A stretch of 64,000 nucleotides of DNA from Cytobacillus pseudoceanisediminis (GCF_023516215.1 NZ_CP097349.1:1736001-1800000), one strand, 5' to 3'. Positions 9,912-18,575 are shown, counted from the first letter of the stretch. Numbers and translations: made by a program. The notes: a model not told the origin generated them from the sequence alone.

Positions 9912-10036
9912 ATGTATTACCCCTCTTTCAATAAACATCATATACCAAGTGTTAGGTAATTGTCGAAAAGTTTGAATTTTCATCCATCCTTACTTTTCTC
10001 ACAATTCCTATATTAATACAACCTGTTATATAAGTA

Positions 10037-10077
10037 AATAACAAGAAAGTTATTGTTTTTGATAAGTTTTTCTTATC
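10037..10077 (-). promoter_or_regulatory. Two CcpC-type operator dyads upstream of citB
   Basis: AATAAC-N6-GTTATT (10037-10054) and GATAAG-N5-CTTATC (10061-10077) are perfect inverted repeats about one and a half helical turns apart edge to edge. The second is an exact ATAA-N7-TTAT box, the published form of the B. subtilis CcpC site; the first has an eight-base spacer. CcpC represses citB until citrate accumulates. A TATAAC-like -10 lies just downstream toward citB. The gap 9912-10263 holds nothing else I can name. Confidence 0.6.
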
Positions 10078-10263
10078 ACAAATTCTTATATATTACAATA
10101 AGCCTTTTAAACGCCCTAATTGATAGCGTTTTTCAATTAGAGGATAAAACCCGTTCTAGCTTAGTTATTATACTGATAAAACGAAAAAGAGGAATCTCTT
10201 ATCTAAAAAACAACATAAATTGACATCATTCACGGAAAAATAATAATACGGAGGTGATTCGCT

Positions 10264-10413
10264 ATGGCTAAAAGAAAGGCTAATCATATTATAGAGGGTA
10301 TGAATGATGCAAAAGGGCAGGGCATGGGCACCGGATACAATGAGGAATTTGCCAATGAACCCCTAACAGAAGCGCAAAAGCAAAATAATAAAAAGAGGAA
10401 GAAGAATCAGTAA
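10264..10413 (+). CDS. sspO: Small acid-soluble spore protein SspO
   Basis: A 49-residue basic SASP starting [20 protein letters not shown] and ending [14 protein letters not shown], both hallmarks of SspO (CotK). The start is ATG 10264 behind GGAGGTGATTCGCT. It is divergent from citB as in B. subtilis. It is expected to be made in the forespore under sigma-G; I could not identify a convincing sigma-G promoter by eye. Confidence 0.93.
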   Translation: MAKRKANHIIEGMNDAKGQGMGTGYNEEFANEPLTEAQKQNNKKRKKNQ

Positions 10414-10422
10414 ATAAGGAAT

Positions 10423-10480
10423 GCGGAAACGCCTTGCCCAACTCAGGACACCTCGAGGAGGCAGGCTCTTTGCGAGACCA
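10423..10480 (+). repeat. Copy of a dispersed palindromic repeat (degenerate)
   Basis: GCGGAAACGCCTTGCCCA matches the start of the fuller element at 50144-50263 at 17 of 18 positions, followed by a CCTCGAGG segment that also occurs there. It lies between sspO and its terminator. Confidence 0.55.
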
Positions 10481-10497
10481 TGATTTTAAAGTAAATT

Positions 10498-10523
10498 ACC
10501 CGGCTGGTCGCAGCCGGGTTTTT
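10498..10523 (+). terminator. Terminator downstream of sspO
   Basis: ACCCGGCTG and CAGCCGGGT form a nine-base stem with a GTCG loop and a T run. Confidence 0.8.
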
Positions 10524-10557
10524 AGGTGAAACTTTATTCCCTTCAATTCATAACATT

Positions 10558-10815
10558 CTAGTATTGGTTCACATCATCAACCATGGACCGCAAGTCCTGC
10601 TGGAATCTCTCCAATTGTGCCCGCTGATGATCGGATGCAACCTCAAGTGCATTTTCAATTTGAGCGTACGCTTCATTTACCTCCTGCTTAAGATGTTTAA
10701 GCTGATGGCCGTAACTGGCAGAATCTTTTACAATTTCAGCATAAAGCTCCTGTGCATCTTCCATTCCCTGCTGCGCTGCCTGAAATGCCTGCTGTTTATC
10801 TTTATGATATGGCAT
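10558..10815 (-). CDS. Small helical protein, unknown
   Basis: An 85-residue, glutamine- and charge-rich protein that is almost certainly a helical hairpin or coiled coil (QQAFQAAQQGMEDAQELY, DHQRAQLERFQQDLRSM). It faintly resembles the YtzC/DUF2524 group, which is also a short Q-rich helical family, but I am not sure. The start is ATG 10815 behind TTAGGAGTG. It lies among spore protein genes, so a sporulation role is conceivable but unproven. The gap 10816-11079 upstream holds a hairpin at about 11013-11034 and no gene that I can see. Confidence 0.6.
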   Translation of the reverse strand: MPYHKDKQQAFQAAQQGMEDAQELYAEIVKDSASYGHQLKHLKQEVNEAYAQIENALEVASDHQRAQLERFQQDLRSMVDDVNQY

Positions 10816-11079
10816 GCTTTTTCACTCCTAATAAAATTTGTACCATTAAATTGCGCAATAGAACCATAAAATATTCCGCCAAATCACTCAGGTGGAAATC
10901 TTGAATTTCAGCCACAATTTGCAAGGCAATTTTCCATGGAAAAGAGCCACACTAACACATGAGAGGAAGATGAGTTTCACCTTCTATCTTGGTTACCCAG
11001 AGCCTTAAGACGGCAGCACAGTATGGACGCTGCCTGGAGCGGAAGTCAGCATCCTATATTATGAGGAGGGCATCAAAAA

Positions 11080-11226
11080 ATGAATAAAAACAACGGCAAA
11101 GATATGCGAAAAAATGCACCCAAAGGGCATAATAACGATGGACAGCCTGAACCTTTAAGCGGCTCAAAAAAAGTGAAAAACCGGAACCATACCAGACAAA
11201 AACATAATTCCCACCATGATATGTAA
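11080..11226 (+). CDS. sspP: Small acid-soluble spore protein SspP
   Basis: A 48-residue basic peptide containing [19 protein letters not shown] and [22 protein letters not shown], which matches the SspP (CotL) family along its whole length. The start is ATG 11080 behind GAGGAGGG. In B. subtilis sspP lies directly behind sspO; here a small gene and a terminator separate them, so sspP probably has its own promoter. Confidence 0.92.
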   Translation: MNKNNGKDMRKNAPKGHNNDGQPEPLSGSKKVKNRNHTRQKHNSHHDM

Positions 11227-11235
11227 AGTTTAATC

Positions 11236-11272
11236 AAAAAGCAGCTGCCTTAAAATCAGGCAGCTGCAAAAA
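11236..11272. terminator. Bidirectional terminator between sspP and selA
   Basis: GCAGCTGCCT (11241-11250) pairs with AGGCAGCTGC (11258-11267), flanked by A and T runs usable by both convergent genes. Confidence 0.8.
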
Positions 11273-12676
11273 TTAAATAGCAGTTAATGCTTTTATAATG
11301 ATGTCCTCTTCATTTACAGTTACTGCCCGCAGGTCAATCAGTACTTCTTCTTTATGTATCCTCACTATTATGGAAGGAGTACAATTAATTCTTAATTGTC
11401 GGCCAATATGTTCCGGTGAGTAACGCCGGTGCTTTAAAACGGCAATCCAGGAAGGCAGTTCAACATCAGGCATTGTTCCTCCCCCAACTTGCCCTGTGCT
11501 TTTTCTCATAGAGCATTCATAATCCTTCGCAGCTGCTTGTAATCTGTGAAGAAATTGTGCAGTTCTCGTTTCGAGTTCCTCACTTGTCGTCATTACATCA
11601 TGGACTACCGGAATATTTTTCAGCCCCTCTTCCCCTTTTAAGTAATCAATAAGCGTGCCTTCGAGCGCTGCAATTGTCATTTTATCAACTCGAAGTACCC
11701 GGGCAAGCTGGTGTTTCTTCAGTTTTTCGATTAAGTCCTTTCTCCCGGCAATAATGCCTGCCTGCGGGCCGCCTAAAAGCTTGTCCCCGCTAAAAGAAAC
11801 GATATCTGCCCCCATTTTTATCACATCACTTACGGCTGGCTCATTACCGATTCCTTTGCTTTTAAAATCAAATAGTGCACCGCTGCCCAAATCTTCATAG
11901 AATATGATATTTTTTTCTTTAGATAGCTGGGCTAGTTCGTCAGTTCCAACTTCTTTGGTAAAACCTATTATTTTAAAATTGCTCGTATGTACCTTCATAA
12001 TCATGGCTGTATCTTCATTGATCACTTGTTTATAATCTTCTAAGTGGGTTTTATTCGTTGTTCCCACTTCAACAAGCTTTGCACCGCTCTCTTCCATTAT
12101 GCTTGATACCCTGAAGGAGCCTCCGATTTCAACAAGCTGACCGCGGGAAACTATTACTTCTTTTTCTTCTGCAAGAGCTTTTAGGATGATATAAACGGCA
12201 GCAGCATTATTGTTAACTGCCATCGCTGCTTCTGCTCCTGTCAGCTCTTTGACCAGGCTTTCCAGGTGACTATGCCTGGATCCCCGGGCTCCTTCGCACA
12301 GGTTATATTCCAAATTGGAATAGTTCATGGCAATTTCAAGCATATGTTCAGCTGCTGATTTGCTTAAACGCGCTCGGCCAAGATTAGTGTGAAGAATAGT
12401 GCCAGTGGCATTGATAACCCTTTTAAGAGTATATCCATACCGAACATTGATTACCTCTTCTGCTTTTTTAAATATATCTTCCGTAAATTTTTCCGTACCA
12501 GGCTCCTCGCCCGTCCAATTCCCTTCAAGAATGTTATTCCTGATTTCAGAAATTACCTCTTTTAAAATATTTGTTGTATGTATAAAGTCAAGTCCATACT
12601 GTTTCATTAAATGGGTAAAACGCCGGTCTTTTTGCAGTTCATGAACCGGTAAAATATTTCTGACTGTACTTTTCAT
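11273..12676 (-). CDS. selA: L-seryl-tRNA(Sec) selenium transferase (selenocysteine synthase)
   Basis: A 467-residue PLP enzyme converting seryl-tRNA(Sec) to selenocysteyl-tRNA(Sec) with selenophosphate. The N-terminal tRNA-binding helical region is present, followed by RVINATGTILHTNLGRARLS (typical SelA) and the PLP lysine in FSGDKLLGGPQAG. Length fits bacterial SelA, so it is not a short archaeal-type homologue. The start is ATG 12676 behind GGAGGGATCTTA. selB, selC and selD are not in the window. About 700 bases upstream on the same strand lies a gene with an in-frame UGA at a Sec position, which gives this enzyme a local substrate. Confidence 0.95.
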   Translation of the reverse strand: MKSTVRNILPVHELQKDRRFTHLMKQYGLDFIHTTNILKEVISEIRNNILEGNWTGEEPGTEKFTEDIFKKAEEVINVRYGYTLKRVINATGTILHTNLGRARLSKSAAEHMLEIAMNYSNLEYNLCEGARGSRHSHLESLVKELTGAEAAMAVNNNAAAVYIILKALAEEKEVIVSRGQLVEIGGSFRVSSIMEESGAKLVEVGTTNKTHLEDYKQVINEDTAMIMKVHTSNFKIIGFTKEVGTDELAQLSKEKNIIFYEDLGSGALFDFKSKGIGNEPAVSDVIKMGADIVSFSGDKLLGGPQAGIIAGRKDLIEKLKKHQLARVLRVDKMTIAALEGTLIDYLKGEEGLKNIPVVHDVMTTSEELETRTAQFLHRLQAAAKDYECSMRKSTGQVGGGTMPDVELPSWIAVLKHRRYSPEHIGRQLRINCTPSIIVRIHKEEVLIDLRAVTVNEEDIIIKALTAI

Positions 12677-12768
12677 TAAGATCCCTCCAGCACTTGCCTG
12701 ATTATTATATCATTTTTCACTATTTTGCATGAAATGAATACTATAGATTGAAACAAGGGGTTTTGAAA

Positions 12769-13170
12769 TTGAACAAAAAGGAAGATTTCCATCCGTTTAA
12801 TTTGGATAAATTGGAAAAATGGATGGAGGATTATTATCTGGACCCGCTGTCATCGTATTTGGATCAAATTACTTTTCGCATCGACTTATATGATACGGAA
12901 GCGGAAATTATTGTTGAGGCGCTCTTAACAGGATGCGTTTCAAAAGATGTAACCGTTTCCTTAAAGGAAAACACGGTGATCATTAAAGCGGTTAAAATAG
13001 ATGAAACTGACCCGATTCGCTGCGGCCAGCCATGTATGCGGAAAGTTAAGCTGCCTTTTTCAGTTATTAAAAACAGGGTAAGTGCAAATTTTTCCAATGA
13101 GATATTAGAAATTTTTATAAATAAAAATGAAGCTGGGCCAGGATGCGATAGAGATATCAGCATCAATTGA
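12769..13170 (+). CDS. Hsp20/alpha-crystallin-like protein
   Basis: A 133-residue protein with a beta-rich core (ITFRIDLYDTEAEIIVEALL, VTVSLKENTVIIKA, MRKVKLPFSVI) laid out as in small heat-shock or CotM-type alpha-crystallin domains. The start chosen is TTG 12769, eight bases after AAGGGG; TTG 12748 and TTG 12763 are weaker alternatives. The conserved A-x-x-x-n-G-v-L motif of Hsp20 is present only in weak form (RVSANFSNEILEI). It may be a spore coat-associated or general small chaperone. It is divergent from selA. Confidence 0.7.
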   Translation: MNKKEDFHPFNLDKLEKWMEDYYLDPLSSYLDQITFRIDLYDTEAEIIVEALLTGCVSKDVTVSLKENTVIIKAVKIDETDPIRCGQPCMRKVKLPFSVIKNRVSANFSNEILEIFINKNEAGPGCDRDISIN

Positions 13171-13222
13171 AAACTGAGATAGAGGTAGCCTTTCTGCCCT
13201 TTGTTTACATATAGTGAAACTT

Positions 13223-13360
13223 CAATCAGTGGTGTTTTATCCCCCACTGATTGTTAATTGAACCAATCGGGCCTTTACGGGCAGTTTGACCCCCACTTAT
13301 CCTCCATTGATTCCTCTGAGTCTTGAAGTGGGAGTCTTACTGCCCGTTAGACTGCGATAA
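13223..13360. repeat. Structured non-coding element with two large hairpins (possible MITE or IS200/IS605 end remnant)
   Basis: Hairpin 1 is a perfect 10-base stem, CAATCAGTGG (13223-13232) with CCACTGATTG (13244-13253). Hairpin 2 spans 13277-13347: ACGGGCAGT pairs with ACTGCCCGT, then after a TT/TT mismatch GAC-C-CCCACTT pairs with AAGTGGG-A-GTC, closed by a 27-base loop. There is no T tract and no coding frame. The architecture suggests a mobile-element end or a structured RNA. The family assignment is inference. Confidence 0.5.
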
Positions 13361-13376
13361 AATGTTATGGATCAGT

Positions 13377-13405
13377 AAAAAACCTCCTCCCTGGGGAGAA
13401 GGTTT
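13377..13405 (-). terminator. Terminator of the selenoprotein gene
   Basis: AACCTcCTCCC and GGGAGaAGGTT pair around a short loop, with an A6 run giving the U tract on the minus strand. It starts just after the TAA at 13412-13414. Confidence 0.8.
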
Positions 13406-13411
13406 GGCAGG

Positions 13412-13645
13412 TTATCCCTGCATCTTATCAATAATTTCTTTGGTTTTAGGAAAAATGCCAGTATCGAGCTTAGAATAAAGCTTTTCTCCATTTACTGTCA
13501 CTTCAAAAGCTCCGCCTTTACTTGGAACCAGTTCCATTTTTGAAATATCAGAGCGAAAATGTGTAAAAAGTTCTTCCGCGAAACTCGCGGCTTTTGGTGC
13601 GTAGTTTCACATCATGCAAAATTCAACAGTTACTTCATATGCCAT
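13412..13645 (-). CDS. Selenoprotein of the SelT/SelW/SelH (Rdx) family, in-frame UGA at codon 13
   Basis: From ATG 13645 (behind ACGGGGGTT) the frame reads MAYEVTVEFCMM, then TGA at 13609-13607, then NYAPKAASFAEELF and on to TAA 13412-13414, giving 77 codons. If TGA is Sec the active site is C10-M-M-U13, the CxxU redox motif of the Rdx fold. The rest fits the family: SKGGAFEVTVNGEKLYSK followed by a GIFPKTKEIID helix. No other in-frame stop occurs. A hairpin with bacterial SECIS geometry follows the TGA, and selA is nearby. Rdx proteins are small thioredoxin-like oxidoreductases whose substrates are mostly unknown. Standard gene callers would miss or truncate it. Confidence 0.88.
13566..13609 (-). 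promoter_or_regulatory. Candidate bacterial SECIS element, including the UGA codon
   Basis: On the minus strand the UGA (13609-13607) is followed 21 bases later by the apical loop AGUUU, closed by CCGCG (13590-13586) with CGCGG (13580-13576). A lower stem AAAAG with CUUUU lies beyond a five-base bulge. A G among the first two loop bases and a 16-37 base UGA-to-loop distance are the published bSECIS criteria, and both are met. Confidence 0.75.
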
Positions 13646-13776
13646 ATTTAAACCCCCGTGTGTAATTTGCTAAAATGTAAATATAATGACATTTTAGTAT
13701 AACTATTTCATTACTGCAAATTGATTTATTTTTCCTTCTTAATCGCTAAAAAAGAAAAAATTTATGGAGTGATCTT

Positions 13777-14520
13777 ATGGATGCAGAGAAATACTTAAAA
13801 CGCATTGCAGTATCGGCTGAACGTAATCTTGATCTTGAATATCTGAAAGAACTTCAGAGCAGCCATATGCACAAAATTCCTTTTGAAAACTTGGATGTAA
13901 CAAGAAAAATTCCTATTATGCTTGACACAGATGCGTTTTTTGAAAAAATTCTTGAAAGAAGCCGGGGAGGCTTTTGTTATGAATTAAACGGTCTATTTCA
14001 ACATCTGCTGTCAGAACTGGGATTTCAATCCCACTTGATTTCCTGCACCGTCAAAAAGCCGGATGGATGGGTCAGAGAAGATTCCCATGCAGCCATACTG
14101 GTTTTATTAAACCAAATTCCTTATTTGGTGGACGTAGGATTTGGTGATTCCGTCAGGCAGCCTTTACCTTTAACGGGTGAGGAAAAAACTGATGTAAGCG
14201 GAACTTACCGGATAAGAGAGTCCGGTGAAGGAATTTATGATCTTCAAAGACTTGAGGATGGTAAATGGAGAATTCTTTACCGTTTTTCTGATAAGCCAAG
14301 GCAGCTGAATGACTTTCATGATGCATGTTTTTTCAATCAGACTTCTCCTGAATCCCATTTTACACATGGCGACCTGGCCACTATTGCGACAAAGAATGGC
14401 CGTGTTACACTCTCAGGATTGACTGTCACTAAGTCTGAAGCGGGCACAAAAGAAAAATATGAACTAACCGAGGAGGAAAAAAGGGAATTCCTCCGCAAGC
14501 AATTCAATATAAAACTATAA
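13777..14520 (+). CDS. Arylamine N-acetyltransferase
   Basis: A 247-residue cytoplasmic enzyme transferring acetyl from acetyl-CoA to arylamines, arylhydroxylamines or hydrazines. The Cys-His-Asp triad is visible: C67 in RGGFCYELN, H104 in EDSHAAIL and D119 in LVDVGFGD. It is slightly shorter than typical NATs of about 270 residues, mainly at the C-terminus, as is common in Bacillus. The start is ATG 13777. It is monocistronic, with a terminator immediately downstream. Confidence 0.93.
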   Translation: MDAEKYLKRIAVSAERNLDLEYLKELQSSHMHKIPFENLDVTRKIPIMLDTDAFFEKILERSRGGFCYELNGLFQHLLSELGFQSHLISCTVKKPDGWVREDSHAAILVLLNQIPYLVDVGFGDSVRQPLPLTGEEKTDVSGTYRIRESGEGIYDLQRLEDGKWRILYRFSDKPRQLNDFHDACFFNQTSPESHFTHGDLATIATKNGRVTLSGLTVTKSEAGTKEKYELTEEEKREFLRKQFNIKL

Positions 14521-14548
14521 AAGGGACAGCCATACGGCGTCCCTTTTG
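14519..14548. terminator. Terminator between nat and tdh (convergent)
   Basis: AAAAGGGAC (14519-14527) pairs with GTCCCTTTT (14539-14547), flanked by T and A tracts. Confidence 0.8.
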
Positions 14549-14553
14549 CTTTA

Positions 14554-15495
14554 TCATAATTTTGTTCTTAGTTTATCAAGCATATCAGCAGTCATCTTGG
14601 CTAAATCGAAGTCTGCTTTAAATCCCCACTCTTCTTTTGCTGCACTTGCATCAATCGAATTTGGCCAGCTGTCGGCAATCGCCTGGCGCACAGGATCAAC
14701 TTCATAGGAAATTTCAAACCCAGGAATATGCTTTCTGATCTCTGCCGCAATCTGTTCAGGTTCAAAACTCATTGCAGTTACATTGAAGGAGTTGCGGTGA
14801 CTGAGTTTATCTGCATCGGCTTCCATTAAATCAACGATAGCATTTAATGCATCCGGCATATACATCATATCCATATATGTGCCCTGGTCGATATAAGAAG
14901 TATAGCGGCCATTTTTAATCGCTTCATAGTAGATCTCAACAGCGTAATCAGTCGTTCCGCCCCTGGAGGAGTAACATAAGAGATTAAACCAGGGAATCGC
15001 AGGCCTCTAGTATCAACACCAAACTTGTAATAGTAGTAATCAGACAGTAATTCGCCCGCAACCTTGTTCACGCCATACATAGTAGTTGGGCGGTGAATAG
15101 TATCCTGCGGTGTGTTGTCTTTTGGCGTAGAAGGACCAAATGCGCCAATGGAGCTCGGCGTAAAGAATTGTGCGCTGCACTCTCTAGCCGTTTCAAGTGC
15201 ATTCATAAGCCCCCATATTTAAATTCCATGCAAATACTGGGTTGGCTTCAGCTGTTGCTGATAACAGGGCTGCCATATGGATAACTGTATCCACATTATA
15301 TTTTTTAGCCGTATCCAGCATTGATTTTGCATCAGTAACATCAACCATTTCAAACGGTCCTGATTGGGCAGCTTCAGACTCATTTTTTCTGATGTCTGTT
15401 GCAATAACATTGTCTGTTCCATAGATTTCTCTTAATTTCAAGGTTAGTTCAGAGCCAATCTGACCTAAAGCTCCAGTAATCATAATTCGTTTCAT
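14554..15495 (-). pseudogene. tdh: NAD-dependent epimerase-type L-threonine 3-dehydrogenase, two frameshifts
   Basis: An extended SDR read in three overlapping pieces. Piece 1 starts [20 protein letters not shown], an NAD-binding GxxGxxG motif. Piece 2 has [14 protein letters not shown] and the catalytic YGVNK. Piece 3 starts [20 protein letters not shown]. The joins are at the C5 run 15210-15214 and the C4 run 14960-14963. One added base at the second restores [19 protein letters not shown]. The first needs two added bases (or one removed). With kbl just upstream it converts threonine to 2-amino-3-ketobutyrate for cleavage to glycine and acetyl-CoA. The breaks look like sequencing errors in G tracts. 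Confidence 0.85.
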
Positions 15496-15549
15496 TTTAT
15501 TCCTCCAACATTTCCTCTTTGCCTTATAGATTTTGCTTTATAGTCAAAC

Positions 15550-16740
15550 TTAAATAATTCCCATTTCTTTGCCGACTTTTTCATAAATTGCAATAGCCTG
15601 ATCCAGCATTTCTTTCGTATGTGCTGCAGAAGGCATATTTCTGACACGTCCCGTTCCCCTTGGGACAGTAGGGAAGACGATTGATTTCGCATAAACGCCT
15701 TCTTCATTGAGTTTTTTGCTGAATTCCTGTGTTTTTACTTCATCTCCAACAATACAAGGAGTGATTGGTGTTTCACTGTCGCCAATATTAAATCCTAATT
15801 TTTCCAGACCATCCTTAAGGTAATTGGCATTTTCCCATAACTTTTCATTCAGCTCTGTGCTTTCCATAAGCAGCTCAATGGCTTTCGTGCTTGCTGCTAC
15901 ATCAGCAGGTGTTAAAGATGTTGAGAATAGGAATGGTCTGCTGCGGACTTTCAGCCAATCAATCAAATCCTTTTTGCCGGCCACATATCCACCAACAACA
16001 CCTATTGCCTTAGAAAGTGTTCCGATCTGGAAATCGATTTTATCGGAAAGGCCGAAGTGCTTTACAGTCCCTGCTCCTTTTCCAAGTACTCCTGAACCGT
16101 GCGCATCATCCACATAAGTGATCAGATCAAATTCTTCGGCGATCTCCACGATCTCAGGAAGCTTTGCGATGTCCCCATCCATTGAGAAAACGCCGTCAGT
16201 AATGATCATGATTTTGTTGTACTGTCCAGATTCTTTTGCTTCCTTCGCTTTTGCCCGTAAATCTTCCATATCAGAATGATTTACTCGAATAATCTTAGCT
16301 TTCGATAGACGGCATCCATCAATAATGGAGGCATGGTTTAATTCATCAGACAGAATAGCATCATTTTTATCCATAACAGCTGAAATAGCCGCCATGTTAC
16401 AATTAAAACCAGATTGGTATGCGATGGCTGCTTCTGTATGTTTGAACTCAGCAAGCTTTTCTTCAAGTTTTGTGTGAAGTTCAAGCGTTCCATTTATAGT
16501 ACGGACAGCACCTGCTCCAACCCCATATTTCTCAATTGCTTCGATGGCAGATTTTTTAAGTCTTTCATCAGTTGCCAAACCTAAATAGTTATTGGATGAA
16601 AGATTGATTAGTTCTCTTCCATTGATTTTGATTATAGGGCCATTTGGGCTTTCAAGAGGGTCGATTACGTTGTAAAGTCCTCTATCCTTTAAATCCTCCA
16701 GGTTTTCCTGTAAAAAAGAATCTAAAATTTTGCTGGTCAT
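15550..16740 (-). CDS. kbl: Glycine C-acetyltransferase (2-amino-3-ketobutyrate CoA ligase)
   Basis: A 396-residue fold-type I PLP enzyme splitting 2-amino-3-ketobutyrate with CoA into glycine and acetyl-CoA. Visible are [23 protein letters not shown] and the PLP lysine in [13 protein letters not shown]. The start is ATG 16740 (MTSKILDSF), spaced from GGGGGATACTGAG; an upstream ATG at 16788 would add 16 unconserved residues. It heads a kbl-tdh operon. Confidence 0.95.
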   Translation of the reverse strand: MTSKILDSFLQENLEDLKDRGLYNVIDPLESPNGPIIKINGRELINLSSNNYLGLATDERLKKSAIEAIEKYGVGAGAVRTINGTLELHTKLEEKLAEFKHTEAAIAYQSGFNCNMAAISAVMDKNDAILSDELNHASIIDGCRLSKAKIIRVNHSDMEDLRAKAKEAKESGQYNKIMIITDGVFSMDGDIAKLPEIVEIAEEFDLITYVDDAHGSGVLGKGAGTVKHFGLSDKIDFQIGTLSKAIGVVGGYVAGKKDLIDWLKVRSRPFLFSTSLTPADVAASTKAIELLMESTELNEKLWENANYLKDGLEKLGFNIGDSETPITPCIVGDEVKTQEFSKKLNEEGVYAKSIVFPTVPRGTGRVRNMPSAAHTKEMLDQAIAIYEKVGKEMGII

Positions 16741-16984
16741 CTCAGTATCCCCCAGTTCATTTTTATTGAATGTCGCCAACTCATACACAACTGTATTTTC
16801 AGCACGGACATTATTTCATTAAGCAAATAAAGCTATGTAAAGGTTTTTCAATTTATACTTTAACACATTTTTTCAATTTGTACACTTATGAAGGACAGAT
16901 TTTCTTTCAGTTTCACTAAGATTGCCTGATATGTAGTTTGCCCTTTTAATTTGAAAAAATTTACCCGGCACATTTTTGCTGTAT

Positions 16985-16998
16985 TGAATAAATATGCG
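16985..16998 (+). promoter_or_regulatory. Possible ArgR/AhrC (ARG) box upstream of arcA
   Basis: TGAATAAATATGCG resembles one ARG box (consensus TGAATAAWWATTCA), with the left half exact and the right half degraded. It lies about 90 bases upstream of arcA in the otherwise featureless gap 16741-17088. Low confidence. Confidence 0.3.
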
Positions 16999-17088
16999 CA
17001 AAATTGATCTGTTTACTCTATGAATACACAGGGAACCAATCAAACATAGAACAATAGGTCAGGCATTTAGCCTTTGGAGGTATTAATA

Positions 17089-18324
17089 ATGAAACATCCG
17101 TTAAATGTAACTTCGGAAATTGGAGAATTAAAGACGGTCCTTCTGCATAGGCCGGGTAAGGAAATTGAAAATCTCACACCTCAATATTTGAAAAGACTTT
17201 TATTCGATGACATCCCCTTTTTGCCTGCCATTCAAAAAGAACATGATTATTTCGCCAATATACTAAGCAATCGGGGAATTGAGGTCTTATATCTCGATAA
17301 ATTGATGACAGAAGCCATACAGCTAGACGAGACAAGAATGTCTTTTATTGAAAAGGTCTTATGGGAAAGTCAATCGAATATAAATGGTTCCTACGAAACT
17401 GTAAAAGATTATCTCTTATCTCTTCCGCCTGATGAGCTGGTAAAGAAAGTGATGTCAGGTGTCGTAAAATCGGATATTGATCAGGATAAGAAAATTCATC
17501 TTCATGAACTGATGCCTGATCATTATCCTTTTTATCTGGACCCAATGCCCAACCTTTATTTTACCCGGGATCCTGCTGCGGTAATAGGTGAAGGCATTAC
17601 CATTAATCGAATGCATGAACCCGCAAGGAGACGGGAGTCCATTTTTATGGACTACATCATGAATCATCATCCCCGTTTTAATAAACATGAAATTCCTGCT
17701 TACTTTAAACGTGATGATCTTTACTCACTAGAAGGTGGAGATGAACTGATATTGAGCGATGAAGTAGTCGCCATTGGCGTCAGCGCAAGAACTTCTGCAC
17801 AAGGGATAGAAAAACTTGCAAGGGAACTATTCACCCGCCAGAAATCCATTAAAAAAGTTGTGGCAGTTGAAATCCCCAAAATCCGTGCATTCATGCACCT
17901 GGATACTGTATTTACAATGATTGACCACGATAAATTCACCTACCATCCTGCTATTGAAGATAGAGATGGCAGTATGAAGATTTACATACTGGAACAGGAG
18001 GAGAATTCAGATCTTCTTAAAATTACAGAGAAAAACTCTTTGAAGGTAACATTAAAAGAAGTTCTTAATCTTGATGAAATAGTGTTAATCCCTTGTGGAG
18101 GAGGCTGCCCGATTGCATCGGCACGCGAACAATGGAATGATGGATCCAATACACTCGCCATCGCTCCCGGTGTAGTTGTAACTTATGACCGGAATTATGT
18201 CTCAAACGACATCCTCCGTCAAAATGGGGTTGAGGTCATTGAAATTCTCAGCTCAGAACTCTCAAGAGGACGGGGTGGCCCAAGATGCATGAGCATGCCG
18301 ATAATAAGAGAAAATATTAGCTAG
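17089..18324 (+). CDS. arcA: Arginine deiminase
   Basis: A 411-residue cytoplasmic enzyme hydrolysing arginine to citrulline and ammonia, the first step of the ADI pathway. The guanidino-modifying core is visible: [34 protein letters not shown] with the catalytic His, and the catalytic Cys in [11 protein letters not shown] at the C-terminus. The start is ATG 17089 behind TTTGGAGG. No arcB, arcC or arcD lies beside it, so citrulline must be handled elsewhere. Confidence 0.96.
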   Translation: MKHPLNVTSEIGELKTVLLHRPGKEIENLTPQYLKRLLFDDIPFLPAIQKEHDYFANILSNRGIEVLYLDKLMTEAIQLDETRMSFIEKVLWESQSNINGSYETVKDYLLSLPPDELVKKVMSGVVKSDIDQDKKIHLHELMPDHYPFYLDPMPNLYFTRDPAAVIGEGITINRMHEPARRRESIFMDYIMNHHPRFNKHEIPAYFKRDDLYSLEGGDELILSDEVVAIGVSARTSAQGIEKLARELFTRQKSIKKVVAVEIPKIRAFMHLDTVFTMIDHDKFTYHPAIEDRDGSMKIYILEQEENSDLLKITEKNSLKVTLKEVLNLDEIVLIPCGGGCPIASAREQWNDGSNTLAIAPGVVVTYDRNYVSNDILRQNGVEVIEILSSELSRGRGGPRCMSMPIIRENIS

Positions 18325-18326
18325 TA

Positions 18327-18360
18327 AATCGGGCGGTTCCTTATACCGCCCGATTTTTTC
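18327..18360 (+). terminator. Terminator after arcA
   Basis: AATCGGGCGGT pairs with ACCGCCCGATT, followed by T6. Confidence 0.9.
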
Positions 18361-18525
18361 ATATGGATCCTCTAAATTTACATGAACATCCCCCTTCTGC
18401 TCCCATCCTTCCGAAAAAACCAGTTCTTTTAAGAAAAAACGCAAATATAAATATACTAATGCCGTTAAAAACAAGCATTCTCCTCCTCTTTTTATAAGAG
18501 ATTCTTCTTAAGAACTTATCTTTAT

Positions 18526-18575
18526 TTATAATAATTATAAAAAAGTATTGATTTTACATTGAGAAATGTTATCAT
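18526..18575 (+). promoter_or_regulatory. PerR box and sigma-A promoter of katA
   Basis: TTATAATAATTATAA (18526-18540) is an exact match to the Per box TTATAATNATTATAA. A promoter follows: TTGATT (18548-18553), a 16-base spacer and TATCAT (18570-18575). PerR binding just upstream of -35 would make the catalase gene peroxide-inducible, as known for katA in B. subtilis. Confidence 0.85.

Noticed and set aside
11013..11034. GGCAGC/GCTGCC hairpin upstream of sspP as a possible riboswitch
   Set aside because: No known aptamer pattern, no terminator or anti-terminator alternative, and the transcript extent is unknown.
18262..18474. 70-codon minus-strand frame with a hydrophobic start and a fair GGAGG site before TTG
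   Set aside because: It runs through the arcA terminator and into the arcA coding end, and shows no recognisable family; a second overlapping frame has an equally good start.
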